Shown: one piece after another, positions 24,503-36,290 of the stretch
How the letters are laid out: the number at the start of each line of letters is the position of its first letter
Numbering within the stretch: position 1 is the first letter of the stretch
NCBI RefSeq assembly: GCF_036884655.1
Contig: NC_088342.1
Location: forward strand, 30,657,001-30,721,000
Reading direction: 5' to 3'
Length of the DNA stretch: 64,000 nucleotides
From: Musa acuminata AAA Group
Lineage: Eukaryota; Streptophyta; Magnoliopsida; Zingiberales; Musaceae
Position numbers and translations under genes: made by a program
The notes under the pieces: model-generated
Told to the model about the DNA's origin: nothing
The model's input: the letters and a program-made list of their open reading frames with translations, nothing else
The model's database searches: none

Positions 24503-25364
24503 TCATATTTTAAATTTTTCTAAGGTTTCATGCAGTAGCAAATTTTCCATTTTAAGCATCTCTAATTCTTTACATTTTGTACAAGGAGGTAATATTTCAT
24601 TATCATGCTTAATATTTGATCTATTGAATTCACTGACAAGAGAGGCATGCTCCTTTTTTAATAATTTATACTTTTTACTAACTAATTTACATTCATCAAA
24701 TAAATCATGAAATATATTTAATAATTTATCAAATGATAAATGGGCTTCGATTGAGTTACTTACCTCATCGCCAAGGATCATTAAAGCGTAGTTAGCAACT
24801 TCTTTGTTGGTTGCCTCATCATCTTCAGATGCGTTTGAATCGTCCCAAGTAGGTTTTAGCGCTTTCTTCTTTTTCGGTTGCTTCTTCGGGGACATTCACT
24901 TTTGAAGTGTCCCGACTTCTTGCATTCGTAGCAAATTATTTGGTCCTTTTTTAAGTTCATTTTTATTTTTAATGTCATGTTTAGTTTTGTTCCTTTTTAT
25001 GAATTTTTTAAAATTTCTTGTTAGAAGTGCCAAGTCGTCATCATCATCATCACTTGAGTTTTCTCTCAAGTGGTCTTCTTGAGTTGTAAGTGTCAAATCC
25101 TTCCTATTTTTTGGAAGGTTGTTCTCAAGTTCTTCATGTGCATTGCATATTATTTTGTAGGTCATCAAAGACCCGATAAGTTCTTCGAGCGGAAAGTTGT
25201 TCAAGACCTTAGCTTCTTGAATTGTAGTTACTTTAGAATCCCAACTCTTTGGAAGGGATCTTAATATCTTGTTAACAAGTTCAAAATTAGAAAAACTTTT
25301 ACTAAGTGCTTTTAGACTATTGACAATATTCATAAACAAGGTTTACATGTCTCTAATGGTCTCG
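24503..25364 (-). pseudogene. SIRE gag, C-terminal half with CCHC zinc knuckle
   Basis: The piece begins abruptly at the LTR/gag junction, with homology to the middle of Gag (VNSLKALSKSF, LRSLPKSWDSKVTTIQEAK). A zinc knuckle CYECKKSGHFKSEC (C-x2-C-x4-H-x4-C) is encoded near 24905-24950. A frameshift follows, then the lysine-rich PKKKKALKPTWDDS and a long coiled-coil-like tail (24503-24895). This tail is the autonomous-type Gag end and differs from the gag-only copies in this window. Confidence 0.85.
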
Positions 25365-25412
25365 ATTAGTTTTATCATTAAAATTTGAGATTCAACAATC
25401 TTTCCCTTTTTG

Positions 25413-27578
25413 ATGACGACAACCAATTGATGACGGAGTTAACCTTAACTCCCACTATCAATATGCCATATTAATATAACCTTTAAATTCAGAAAATCAT
25501 GCAATGTTTTAAAATATAAAAATGCATCATATCACACATGATGCAAATCATCATCATTACTTCTCCCCCTTTGTCATCAACAAAAAGGAGAAGTGTATCT
25601 AGCAAGTTTTTGAGATATGTAAGTTTTACAACATATAAGCTAGCAATAATTTTAAATTGTGTAAGTTTACAAATTTAGCTTCTTTTTTTAGATATGCAAG
25701 TTTGCAAGTTTTGCTTCTTGAGATAGGCAAGATAGTACTTTTGCTTCTCTAGAGATTGCAAGCTAGCAATTCTTGGTGATGTTAAAGATAGTAAATTCTT
25801 TCTTCTCTTTTAAGAAGTGAAAGCTAGCAATTTTTCTTCCTAGCAAGTTTTTCTCCTTGCAATTTGTAAGCTAGCAAATTTAGCAAGTTTTACATCATTT
25901 TAGAACATGCAAGCTAGCAAATTTTATATCATTTTAGAATATACAAGTTAGCAAATTTTACATGATTTTAGAACATGCAAGCTAGCAAGTTTTTTGAGAT
26001 ATGAAGTTTAGCAAAGTTTTTGCTTCCGTTGAGATAGTAACATTTTGCTTCTCTTTACAATGTGTAAGCTAGCACTTTTTTGCTAATTTTTGTGATGCAC
26101 AAACTAAGCAAGACTATCTCCCTTGAGATGTGCAAACTTACGAGTTTTGCCTTTCTTTGCAAGCTAGCAATATGCTTTTCTTAAGATGTGCACACTAGCA
26201 AATCTTTCTCCCCCTTTGTCATAGGCAAAAAGAGGGGAATAGCACAAATGTGTAAATATTTAAGTCATCACATGGAAGATATCAAGAAAATTTTGGTGAT
26301 GAGATATACTTCATGAATACAATGAATTATATAAAAAAAATCATATCATGAAAGATAAGATCATGTGAATACCAAAAGACATGATTCATTTTGATAAATA
26401 TTCTTTTTAATTAAATGTAAGAAATCATTCGAGAATAAAAAGTGAGGGTTCTTGATTCACATAAGGAAAATCTCAACTTATCACGATTTGATAAATATTC
26501 TCTTAAAAGAGTGAATCATACGTGCATCAAGAAAGATGCTTCATGTTGAATATATCACGTCATAAATATGAAAAATGATTTAGTTGGATATATCATCTCA
26601 TTAGTAAAATGAGTCATATGAAAATAGATCCAAAATCATCATCAAAATCACTTTTCGGAAAATTCAATAAAGGCAACATAGATAGATTTACACGAGAACT
26701 TGATTTATGCATAATGTCTCAATTCATCATGAATTGTAAACAATTTAGAGTATCAAGTGAAGGAATCATGATTCATGTAACAAAAAGATTATCGATTCGT
26801 GCATTCAAACCATCATTACTTCAACTCATCATGCATAGTTTCAAAATATAAAATCATCAAATATGATACAAACATTTATTTTCAAAACATTCAAATTAAC
26901 AAATCATCAAACTTATTTTTATAATTTAAGAGATAATATAAAATAGATTCATCACTAAGAATCACTTGTTGAAAAAAAATTGAAAAGCTTTAGACATATT
27001 TTCAAGAAACATGCATTCTCTCATTTTTATTTTAATTTAAGTGATTTGATTTCATAAAAGCATGCTCTAGTCGTTTTATGCTAAATCAAAACATGCATCA
27101 TCGTTTAAAACCGAGAAACAAGATTTATCACAAAAATCATCAAGATCAAAAGTGTAACCCATAATTCCAAAACATAAGATTTCAAATCATTTTTACTTCA
27201 AATCCTTATGTAGGATACCAAACCTTTTAACATTTTCATTATATCATTACATCATTATGCATCATTAAATCATCAAGCATGATTTTATTAACATATAACA
27301 TCTTCAATCAAAATTGAAAAGCAATACGAAAATAATTAATATACACATTATTGCTTCTTAAAAACATACATATGATTAATCTCATTAGGTGTACAAGCAT
27401 TACAATTTAATCTAATATTTGGTTCCTTTATCATAAAGAAATGCAATTGTTATGATCAAATTTTTAATTTTTTTTAAACACTAGAAAGAAAAGCATGATC
27501 CCCTTTTATTTATTTATTTATATTTTATATACTAATTAAAAATAACATATGAAATATATCAAGTAATTTCATAGTAAA
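25413..27578 (-). repeat. Non-coding 3' region of A with GCTAGCAA repeats
   Basis: Between 25560 and 26220 the words GCAAGCTAGCAA, GATATGCAAGTTT and TTTTAGAACATGCAAGCTAGCAA recur many times in degenerate tandem order (plus-strand reading), flanked at 25559 and 26209 by CTCCCCCTTTGTCAT polypurine-like motifs. The rest to 27578 is AT-rich with many AAATCAT words and no open frame. The same sequence type occupies the matching place in element D (32990-35279) and the young element. Confidence 0.75.
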
Positions 27579-28519
27579 CTAAGGGGTTTTGGTTATCTCA
27601 TTGTCGATAGTCATTAAGGCGTAGTTCGCCACCTTGTGTTTGTTGGTTTGCTTCTCGTCTTCAAATGAGCTCAATTCATCCCAAGCCACCTTAAATACTT
27701 TCTTCTTCTTTGGCAGCTTCTTCATTTTAAGTTCATTTTTATTCTTAGTCTCATGTTTTATAAATTTTATAAATTTACTTGTGAGGAGTTCTATGTTATC
27801 ATCACTTGAGCTTTCGCTCGTGTGGTCTTCTTTTGTTCTAAGTGCCAAGTCCTTCTTGTTTTTTGGAAGGTTGTTCTCAAGTTCATCATGTTCATCATAT
27901 GCCTTGTACGTCATTTCATATATCATTAATGAACCAATAAGTTCTTCCAGAGGAAAATTACTTAAGTTCTTTGCCTCTTGTATTGTAGTTACTTTCGGAT
28001 CCAAACTCTTTAGAAGAGATCTTAATATCTTGTTAACAAGTTTAAAATTCGAAAAATATTTACCAAGAGCTTTTAAACTATTGACGACATCCGTAAATCG
28101 GGTGTACATGTTAACAATAGTTTCGCTCGGCTTCATTCGAAATAATTCAAAATCATGCATCAAAATATTAACTTTAGACTCTTTGACTCTATTTGTGCCT
28201 TCGTGTGTGATTTCAAGAGTGTGCCAAATCTTATAAGCCATTTTGCAAATAGAAACTCGATTGAATTCATTTTTGTCTAAGGCGCAAAATAGAGCGTTCA
28301 TAGCTCTAGCATTTAAAGAAAACATTTTCTTCTCTAGATCAATCTATTTGTTCATTGGTCTAGAGGGTTTTTGAAAGCATTTTTAACAATACTCCATAAA
28401 TTTAAATCCAAAGAAAGTAAGAAAACTTTTATTCGAGTTTTCCAATATGTGTAGTCTATCCCATTGAACATAAGATGACGAATGATAGAGTGACCCTCTT
28501 AAAAGCCAAAAAGAGCCAT
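27579..28519 (-). pseudogene. Gag of gag-only element A, with stops
   Basis: The ATG is kept at 28519 (MALFGF then a stop). Further stops lie near 28350. From 28325 a 248-codon stretch stays open: MFSLNARAMNALFCALDK, then RSLLKSLDPKVTTIQEAK, FPLEELIGSLM and an acidic SSFEDEKQTNKHKVANYALM tail, ending ITKTP. No CCHC zinc knuckle follows the lysine-rich LPKKKKVFKVAWDE; the sequence goes straight to the short tail also seen in D and the young copy. Confidence 0.85.
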
Positions 28520-28553
28520 TTCTCTTGGATGTTAAACCAAATGAGAAAAACAT

Positions 28554-28566
28554 GGCTTTGATACCA
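28554..28566 (-). other. Primer-binding site of element A
   Basis: Plus strand GGCTTTGATACCA is the complement of TGGTATCAAAGCC, one change from the initiator tRNA-Met site TGGTATCAGAGCC. It lies two bases from the LTR end at 28569. Confidence 0.85.
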
Positions 28567-28568
28567 AC

Positions 28569-30039
28569 TGTTAGGATCGAGTCGACACTAAGAGAGAGAG
28601 AGAGGGGGGGGGGGGGGGGTGGAGGGAGGGGTGTCGGGGGTGGTGAATTAGTGCTTTTGAAGAAATTATAGTTTGAAAAACTTTCGTTCGATAAAAAATT
28701 ATCTCGGAAAGATGTTAACTTAAAAGCATATGAAAGCATAGTGAATAAGTAAGTAAAGCAGTTTACAATAAAAGTAAAGAGTTTAAAGTAAATGCAAACT
28801 GAGTTTTATAGTGGTTCGGTCGTCGTGACCTACATCCACTCCCGATTCCTCTTCCGTCAAGGCCACCGACATCCACTAACGATCTTTCTTTAATGGACAA
28901 AGATCAACTACCCTTTTACACTCTTTTTCCTTTTCAAGGGTTTAGGAGACAACCCTTACAAGCCTTTCTTTCTTAGACCTCACTTCTCCCATTAGATGAA
29001 CTTTTAAATACTAGGAAGAAGTGATCCTAAATCCTAAGAGAGTTTCCCAAATTTTTCTTAAGAATTCTTTCCCATTTTTCAACTCAATTTCATGCATAAT
29101 TCTTGTTGTTCCATGCAGGAATAGCTGGGGTATTTATAGACCCTATATGACTTCAAAATTAGAATAAAAAAAGGTCTCATCCTAGGTTTCCCAAGTCCTA
29201 GCAATACCATCGCCTATGCTAGGTGGTACCACCGCTTGTAGCATTGACACTGGGCAGTACCACCATCCAGTCTAGCGATACCACCGCTTGGGAGACTATG
29301 TCTGGGTGGTACCATCGTCCAGACTGGCGGTACCACCATCCAGTCTGGCGATACCACCGCTTGGGAGACTATGTCTGGGCGGTACCACCGTCCAGACTGG
29401 CGGTACCACCACCTGACACTAGGCGATACCACCGCCCAGTCTAGCGGTACTACCGCCTGACATAGTCTTGGAGACTGTGTCTTGGAGACTGAGCCTTTGG
29501 TAGTGCCACTGCTTGACCCAACTTTTAGGTCATTGAATGAGCCTTTCTCTTAGCCCAAAACGGCCCAACTTTAGGGCTAGTTGGCCCCTAATTGAGTTGG
29601 ATTAATAACATTCTAAATCAACATAATTATAACCTAACCTAACTCGATCTAGATAAATTATTACAAGCAAGAATACTAAGTTGTCCAGCATGTCATTGGT
29701 TTATCAGCGCTTCGTCCAATCCTTCGGTACATCGTCCTCTTTTGTGGCCTTTTGTCTAATTGACATGTTGACCTTCGCAAATCCGATCTTCTTGGCGTAA
29801 TGTCCGCTCTTCTAGGCCTGATGCCCGAACTCAAGGCACGAAGCCTTCTGCCGACACGTTGACCGATCTTCCGGCTCAACATCCAATCTTCTGACATGTT
29901 CCACTCCGGTCCAACATTCGATTCCTCCTGCTTCAAACAATTTGTCTTTTATGATCGAAGCTAGTCCAGTGTCACTCAAAAAATAGATTAGATCATAACA
30001 TTATCAATTGGTTTCATCATCAAAATATGATATTCAACA
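28569..30039 (-). repeat. 5' LTR of element A
   Basis: Plus-strand ends are TGTTAGGATCGAGTC and GATATTCAACA (minus sense TGTTGAATATC...GATCCTAACA). A G run lies at about 28605-28619, next to the LTR end. Palindromic GCGGTACCACCGC words fill 29210-29455. The minus strand carries a TATAAATA core near 29130. Total 1471 bases. Confidence 0.88.
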
Positions 30040-30938
30040 AGCTTAATGGTGTATCTGAAAGGAGGAATCGTACACTGTTAGACATGGTGCGTTTAATGGG
30101 CATTTATGCTCTAAATCATTCAAATTAGATATTCTCAGAAAGCTTTATGAGTCTACTTTCAAATGGATTAGGATTACCTAAATAAGAGTTTATTGCTAAA
30201 AGTTAGGTTCGAAACAGTGCATAGAGGTCAGATTACTGAAAAATTATAGATTCATGGCTTTGTATCAAAACGAAAGAAAGGTTTGGTGCTAAGCTAAAAT
30301 CTTTCGAATTATGAAGAATTAAAATAAAAATAGAGATTAGAATTTATGTAGGAAGGGTTTAGAACACTTGCCTTCAACAAATTTGAGTCTCAAAAGTGTG
30401 TAATTGATGTAAAACCTGAAGCCAAAGTAAAGTTATCTTCTTCTTCTTCTTTAGAAGTCTAAGCATATTTTGAGGAGGTTCCACACGATCAGAGATATTG
30501 TCACTCGAGGAGATGTAGTAGTGGAAAGTGTTCCATCCGAATATAATATCGTAGATCCACTAACAAAGCCATTGTCTCAAATTATCTTTGAGCATCACAT
30601 GAGTTTGATGGGGATCAGACACATAGGTAATTGGCTTTAGGTCAAGTAGGAGATTGCTAATCATAAGTGCCCTGTAAGCCAATCACATGAGTAATGACAC
30701 GTGTGACATGATACATATTTTTTTTGCTTATTATATTTTGGTATTTTATCACTTTATATTGTTTGTTGTATATATGCATATATATTGTGATGTCTATGGA
30801 TCTGTGCAATGAGAATCGAATCATGATGAGATCACGATAATGAGACTAATTCACCTTTAAACACATACCTTAAATAATCCTGGTCATAGGTTACTTGAAA
30901 GGGATATCGAGATAACTGAACAGACTAGTGTGCTGTAT
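30040..30938 (+). mobile_element. Copia G remnant: integrase, RNase H end, PPT and 3' LTR start
   Basis: 30044-30095 encodes NGVSERRNRTLLDMV, with the integrase catalytic Glu, directly after the A insertion. 30096-30429 is not recognisable. 30430-30640 encodes the end of RNase H and its tail, close to the DNA at 57560-57710 of F. GTCAAGTAGGAGATTGCTA (30638-30656) is the polypurine tract and LTR start; LTR sequence follows to ~30938. This is the 3' half of the + element whose 5' LTR is at 18223. Confidence 0.78.
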
Positions 30939-31230
30939 AAATATCCCACTCTTACCTGCATGAAAGAATATGAAAGTATGAACAAAATTATTGAGATTTT
31001 GGGTTGTAAAAGTGTTGAAAAAGTGCTAAGTGTCCTCCTCCTTTTTTAGCTTTGAGATCATTCTAAGAGAGGTGTGAGGCTTGTAAATGTTGCCTCCTAA
31101 ACTTATAAAAATGAGAAAGAGTTGTAAGAGGGTAGTTGATCTTCGCCTATTATAGGAAGACCGTTAATGTACATCGGTGGCCTCGACGGAAAAGCAATAT
31201 ACCCCACTTTATATTACTTGTTGCATATAT
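30939..31230 (+). mobile_element. Truncated SIRE LTR fragment joined to copia LTR scraps
   Basis: 30939-31196 matches the middle of the + solo LTR at 19448-19700 (ATAAATATCCCA, GGTGTGAGGCTTGTAA, AAGAGGGTAGTT, GATCTTCGCCTATT). The left joint has TATAA in common with the copia LTR. 31200-31230 (CACTTTATATTACTTGTTGC) repeats copia LTR sequence from about 30745. No target duplication is visible, so rearrangement is likelier than simple insertion. Confidence 0.65.
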
Positions 31231-32782
31231 TGTTAGGATTGAGTCGGCACTAGGGGGGGGGGGAATGAATTAGTGCAACGGATAAAAACGTCGATTTTAA
31301 AAAAATTCATAATTTAAAATTTAATTTCGACCAAAATCATTTTGGGGATATGTTAACTTGAAATCATTTTCGTAAGGTAGTGAGAGTAGTAAGCAGGTAA
31401 GGCAATTTGCAGTAAAGATAAATTGCAAAAATAAAAATGCAAATCAAGTTTTATAGTGGTTCGGTCGTCGTGACCTACATCCACTCCCGATTCCTCTTCC
31501 GTCGAGGCCACCAGCATCTACTAACGATCTACCTTCAATGGATGAAGATCAACTACCCTTACAACTTGATTCTCCTTTTGACAGGTTCATGAGAGAACCT
31601 TTACAACCCCTTTTTACAAAGCTTCCCTCACACTCTCCCTTAGAATGGTCTCTAAACTTTAGGAGGAGGGACTCTATACTTTACAAGGGTTTTCAACTCT
31701 AAAAATATAGAGTTTTTATTCACTTTTCTTGCTACTCCATATAAGAATAGCTGGGATATTTATAGACCCCAAATGACTTCAAAACTTGGAGCCAAAATTT
31801 AAATCCTCGAAATTTTGGGGTACGTGCGGTACCACCGCCTACAGCCTAACATTGGGTGATACCATTGCCCAGACTGGAGGTACCACTGCCTGATAGCCTT
31901 GGAGACTGAGTCTGGGTGGTACCACCGCCCAGACTAGTGGTAGCACCGCTTGACACAGTCTCTAAGATTGTGCCACGTCGGTTCTACTTGTTGGGTCACT
32001 GTTTAGGCCTTTTCACTTAGCCCAACACTGCCCAACCATGGCCCAATTGGCCCCTAATTGAGTTGGCCTAATTACAACCCAATTATGTGCTAACTACGAA
32101 TTTTAAAATATTAACTAAGCTAAATAAGTCCGTAAGTCTATGTTTCTTTTGGCGAACTTCCGATGATCTCTCGGCAATGTTCCAACGGACTTCGGGCAAG
32201 CTCCTGGACTTCACAACGATCTTCTTGGCAAGTTCCAATGAGCTTCTCTGGCAAGCTCCTGGACTTTTCGGTCAATTCCGACAGAACTTCCGATGAACTC
32301 TCGAACTCCCAACGAAGTCTTGTTCTTGACTCTGGGACTTCATTTTGTTTTATGCATTGCTATCGTAGTTAATCCTATACACTTAAAACCTACTTCGATC
32401 TAGACAATTATTATAAGGCTTAAATAAAATATTGTCCAGCATGTCATTAGTTCATCGACGCTTCGTTCGATTCTTCGGCGTATCGTTCTATCTTGCGGCC
32501 TATTGCCCAATCGACCACTTGACCTCTGTAACTCCAATTTCCTTGATGAATTTTCTCTCTTCTTGGCCCGATGCCCAAACCCATGGCCCAAGGCCTTCTA
32601 TCGATACGTCGACCAATCCTTCGGCTCGACGTCTAATCTTTTGACATGTTTATCTCTAGCCCAACATGATTCTTCCTGCTTTAATTGTCTCTCTCTGATC
32701 GAAGCTTCCTACGTCACTCAAAACATAGATCAAATCATAAACACTATCAATTAGTTTCATCATCAAAATTCGAGATTCAACA
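31231..32782 (-). repeat. 3' LTR of element D
   Basis: Plus ends are TGTTAGGATTGAGTC and CGAGATTCAACA, 1552 bases. A G run (31253-31262) follows the start. GGTACCACCGCC palindromic words lie at 31835-31950. The candidate left target duplication is TATAT (31226-31230); the matching right flank is outside the window. Confidence 0.86.
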
Positions 32783-35279
32783 ATCTCCCCCTTTTTGATG
32801 ATGACAACCAATTGATAATAGAGTTAACCCTATCAATATGCCATATTGATAGAACCTTAAATTTAAATTGAATTCAAGTCAAAGCAATATTTCATCATGA
32901 ATATTTGTAACATGTGATCATAAAATCATGCATAATTAATTTTTCAATATATTATTCCATGCATGATCATTAACATAACTTCTCCCCCTTTGTCATCAAT
33001 AAAAAAGAGAAGTGTAACTAGCAAATTTTAGAGATATGCAAGTTTTGTAACATACAAGCTAGCAAATTGTTTATCACTTTACAACATCCCTAATCACCAA
33101 ATCATCATTAATTTTAAAGATGTGCAAGATTGAAAGTTTGCACTTTTGCTTCTTGAGATAGGGCAAGCTAGCAATTTTTGGTGATGTTCAAGATAGCAAG
33201 TTCTTTCTTCTCTTTTGAGAAGTGCAAGCTAGCAATTTTGCTTCTACTTGGGATGTGCAAGCTAGTAATTCTTGGTTCTCTTTTGAGTTGGGCAAGCTAG
33301 CAAGTTTTAGATATGCAAGCTAGTAAGATAGCAAGTTTTACATCAAGCAAGCTTACAAATCTTGCACCATGCAAGCTATCAAATTTTACATCATTTTAGA
33401 ACATGCAAGCTAGTTCTTTCTCCCCCTTTGTCATTGTCACAAAGAAGGGAAGAAAATAATTTTATAATTCTTTTTCCCTTTATAATAATTTTTAAATCAT
33501 GACAAAGGTAAAGTATCAATCTTATTTCAGTATATTTGTGCATCATTATAGTTTCAAATTAAAATATGCACAATTTCAAAACCTTACATTTCATCCTTAC
33601 TAAATGTATGATACAAAAAATAAATCATTACTATGGGCATATCATACATGATACTCAGGCATTCATGATGCATCATTTAGCAACAAATCATAGTATTGCA
33701 TGCATCATTCCAAATCATAAATAATTCATGATGGTATCAAAATGTCAAATTACATTACATCCTACCATGCATGATCATAACTTCTCATTTGTATGCATCA
33801 ACATAAATTCATGAGTATTTCATGCATAATTTCATATCATCACATGAAGAATATCAAGAGAAATTGTTGTTGAGATATACTTCATGAATATAAGGAATTA
33901 TAAAAATCATATCATAAAAGATAAGATCATGTGAATACAAAAAGACATGATTCATATAGAAAATTGTCTCTTAAACAAAATGCAAGAATCATATGAAAAT
34001 AAAGAGTAAGAAATCTTGATTCATAAAAGAAAATATCAAGTTAAGAAATCAAGAGAAGGTTCATGGTTCGATTGGAAAAGTTTTATTTAGATTCAAATCA
34101 TCAAAATCATAAGAGATTCAAAATGACATTAATTGATTTATCAATCTCTTGAGAATGTAACGATTTTCTTTCTCCCTTTTGTCTTTGTAAACAAGAATGA
34201 AGAAGGGAAGAAATACATAACAAAACTCAAGTCATAAATTCTCAAGATGTCAAGTAGCATATCATGGTTTGTTAGGCTAAGTCTCCATTTTTTTGGTGAA
34301 TAGCAAAAAGAAACAAGGAGAAAATGATCTTAATTCATAGAAAGATTTTAAGTATCAAATATCGAGAAATTAAGATCATGAATTGGATTATTTTTCTCTT
34401 TAGTAAATGACAAAGAGAAACATAAGAGATCAAATAAGAGATCTTGATTCATAAAAGATTTCATGTTATAAATCTCAAGAAATTATGATATCGATAAAAC
34501 TTATTCAAATTCATTTTCATAGTCCAAAAGATTCACAAAAGCATAATATACATAGATTCATAAATATTTTATCGAAAAATCAATAAGATAGAGATATTTC
34601 ATTTTAAGTTATTTATTTCATACAAGTATACCTTTGTTTTTTTTATGCCAAATAAAAAGATGCATCATTGTTTAAGACCGAAAAAATAAATTTTATCATC
34701 ATGACCAAAAATATGACACATTAAACATATGGCTTCTTTAAACAAGAGATTTGATTTATCATTTTAATTACAATGATCATACATTTTTCTTTTTATATGT
34801 TTCATTTTATATTTCATATAAATATGCTCAAGTTTTTCATATGAAAACCATCCATCTTGTTTAAAATCGAAAAAGCAACTTTCATTGCGATAAAGATCAA
34901 TAAGCCATGAATCACAAAAATCATGAAGCATAATTTTGAAATATAAACTTATTAAGCATGATCATTATGCATCACTACTTTAGGCATGATATCAAAATAT
35001 GATTTCAAGTTTTCAAGGTATAACATGCATAATTTTGAACTATAAACTCATTAAGCATGATATTATCAAACATGATTTTATTAAGCATGATATCATCAAA
35101 CATGATTTCATTTCATCAAACATGATTTAAATCTAACATTTTGTTACATTTTCATAAAACATGCATATTTCATTATCATTTTCAAAATTAGCTAGAAAAA
35201 GAAAAGCATGATCCCATTTTATTTATTTATTTATATTTTACATTTTATATACTAATTTAAAAACAACATATGAAATGCA
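32783..35279 (-). repeat. Non-coding region of D with mPPT-like and GCTAGCAA repeats
   Basis: The polypurine tract next to the LTR (plus: ATCTCCCCCTTTTTGATGAT) is echoed at 32983 and 33420 by CTCCCCCTTTGTCAT. Between 33010 and 33430 the GCAAGCTAGCAA words recur. The remainder is AT-rich with many CATGATTT and AAATCAT words and a TTTATTTATTTATAT block near 35218. No reading frame is supported. Confidence 0.72.
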
Positions 35280-36239
35280 TCAAGTAATTTCAAAATAAAC
35301 TAAGGGGGTTTCGTTTGAGTATTTTACCTTATTGTTGAGAGTCACCAAAACGAAGTTTGTCATTTCGTCTTCATCAGTTTGCTCCTCTTCTTCGGATGCA
35401 CTCGTTTCATCCCAAGTCACTCTGAGTGCTTTCTTCTTCTTTGACAAGTTATGTTTAAATTTATTTTTATTTTTTAATTCTTGTTTAATGAACTTTTTAA
35501 GATTTATAGTGAGAAGTTCAAGTTCATCATCACTTGAGCTTTCGCTCGAGTGGTCTTCATTTGTTCTAAGTGCCAAATCCTTCATGTTCTTTAGAAGATT
35601 GTTCTTATATTCGTTTTATGCCATACAACTCATTTCATAGGTCACTAAAGCCCTGATAAGTTCTTTGAGATGGTAAGTATTCAAATCCTTGGCCTCTTGA
35701 ATGACCGTTACTTTAGGATTCCAAGTTTTAGAAAGAAATCGTAAAACTTTATTAACAAGTTCAATATTCGAAAAACATTTGCTAAGAGCTTTTAAGCCAT
35801 TGACGACATTCGTAAAATAGGTATACATGTCAACAATGGTTTCGCATGGCTTCATTTGAAATAGTTCAAAATCATGCATTAAAAGATTTATCTTAGAATC
35901 CTTTACTCTACTAGTGCTTTCGTGTGTGATTTTAAGTGTATGCCATATATCGAAAGCCATTTTACAAGTAGAAACCCGATTGAATTCATTTTTGTCTAAG
36001 ACTCGAAATAGAGCATTCATAGCTCTAGCATTTAAAGAAAAAGTTTTCTTCTCCAAATCATTCCATTCATTCATTGGAGTAGAAGACTTTTGAAATCTGT
36101 TTTCAACGATATTCCATAAGTTTAAATCCATAGAAAGTAAGAAAACTCTCATTTGAGTTTTCCAATAAGTGTAGTCCATCCAATTGAACATAGGAAGATG
36201 AACGATTGAAAAACCCTCTTGAAAATAAAAAAGAGCTAT
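35280..36239 (-). pseudogene. Gag of gag-only element D, start lost and one stop
   Basis: The start codon is ATA (36239-36237) instead of ATG, followed by ALFYFQEGFS. The frame runs to SCMA then a TAA near 35615, and resumes in frame as NEYKNN. The Gag core is clear (DYTYWKTQMRVFLLSMDLNLW, NALFRVLDKNEFNRV, KVTVIQEAKDL). The C-terminus is lysine-rich KKKKALRVTWDETSASEEEE and ends NETPLVYFEIT, matching the IPLIYFDIT end of the young copy. There is no zinc knuckle. Confidence 0.87.
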
Positions 36240-36275
36240 TTGTCTTGGGTGTTAAACCAAATGAGAAAATAATAT

Positions 36276-36289
36276 GGCTCTGATACTAA
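36276..36289 (-). other. Primer-binding site of element D (mutated)
   Basis: Plus GGCTCTGATACTAA, one change from the complement of the tRNA-Met primer site. It sits next to the LTR that starts at 36291. Confidence 0.8.
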
Positions 36290-36290
36290 C

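Larger units (their letters stand above)
20478..25364 (-). mobile_element. SIRE-like element B, pol-bearing, both LTRs missing
   Basis: In minus sense this runs gag C-terminal half, zinc knuckle, protease, integrase, reverse transcriptase, RNase H, then ~690 bases of non-coding 3' sequence. All domains carry stops or frameshifts. It ends at 20478 inside the 3' non-coding region with no polypurine tract or 3' LTR, and directly abuts the old copia LTR remnant. At 25364 it is fused to the LTR end of element A. It is a dead fragment of a once autonomous Sirevirus-type element. Confidence 0.85.
25365..30039 (-). mobile_element. Gag-only SIRE derivative A (TR-GAG type)
   Basis: In minus sense: 5' LTR 30039-28569, primer site 28566-28554, decayed gag 28519-27579, about 2.2 kb of AT-rich non-coding DNA, polypurine tract near 25398-25412, then only ~33 bases of 3' LTR (25365-25397) before fusion to element B. 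No protease, integrase or reverse transcriptase is present. The 5' LTR is followed by AGCTT (30040-30044), where copia G integrase sequence resumes, so A integrated into G's integrase gene. Same architecture as D and as the intact element at 43631. Confidence 0.82.

Noticed and set aside
25560..26220. GCTAGCAA repeats considered as a CRISPR-like array
   Set aside because: The spacing and sequence are irregular, there are no constant repeat/unique spacer units, and this is a plant retrotransposon region.
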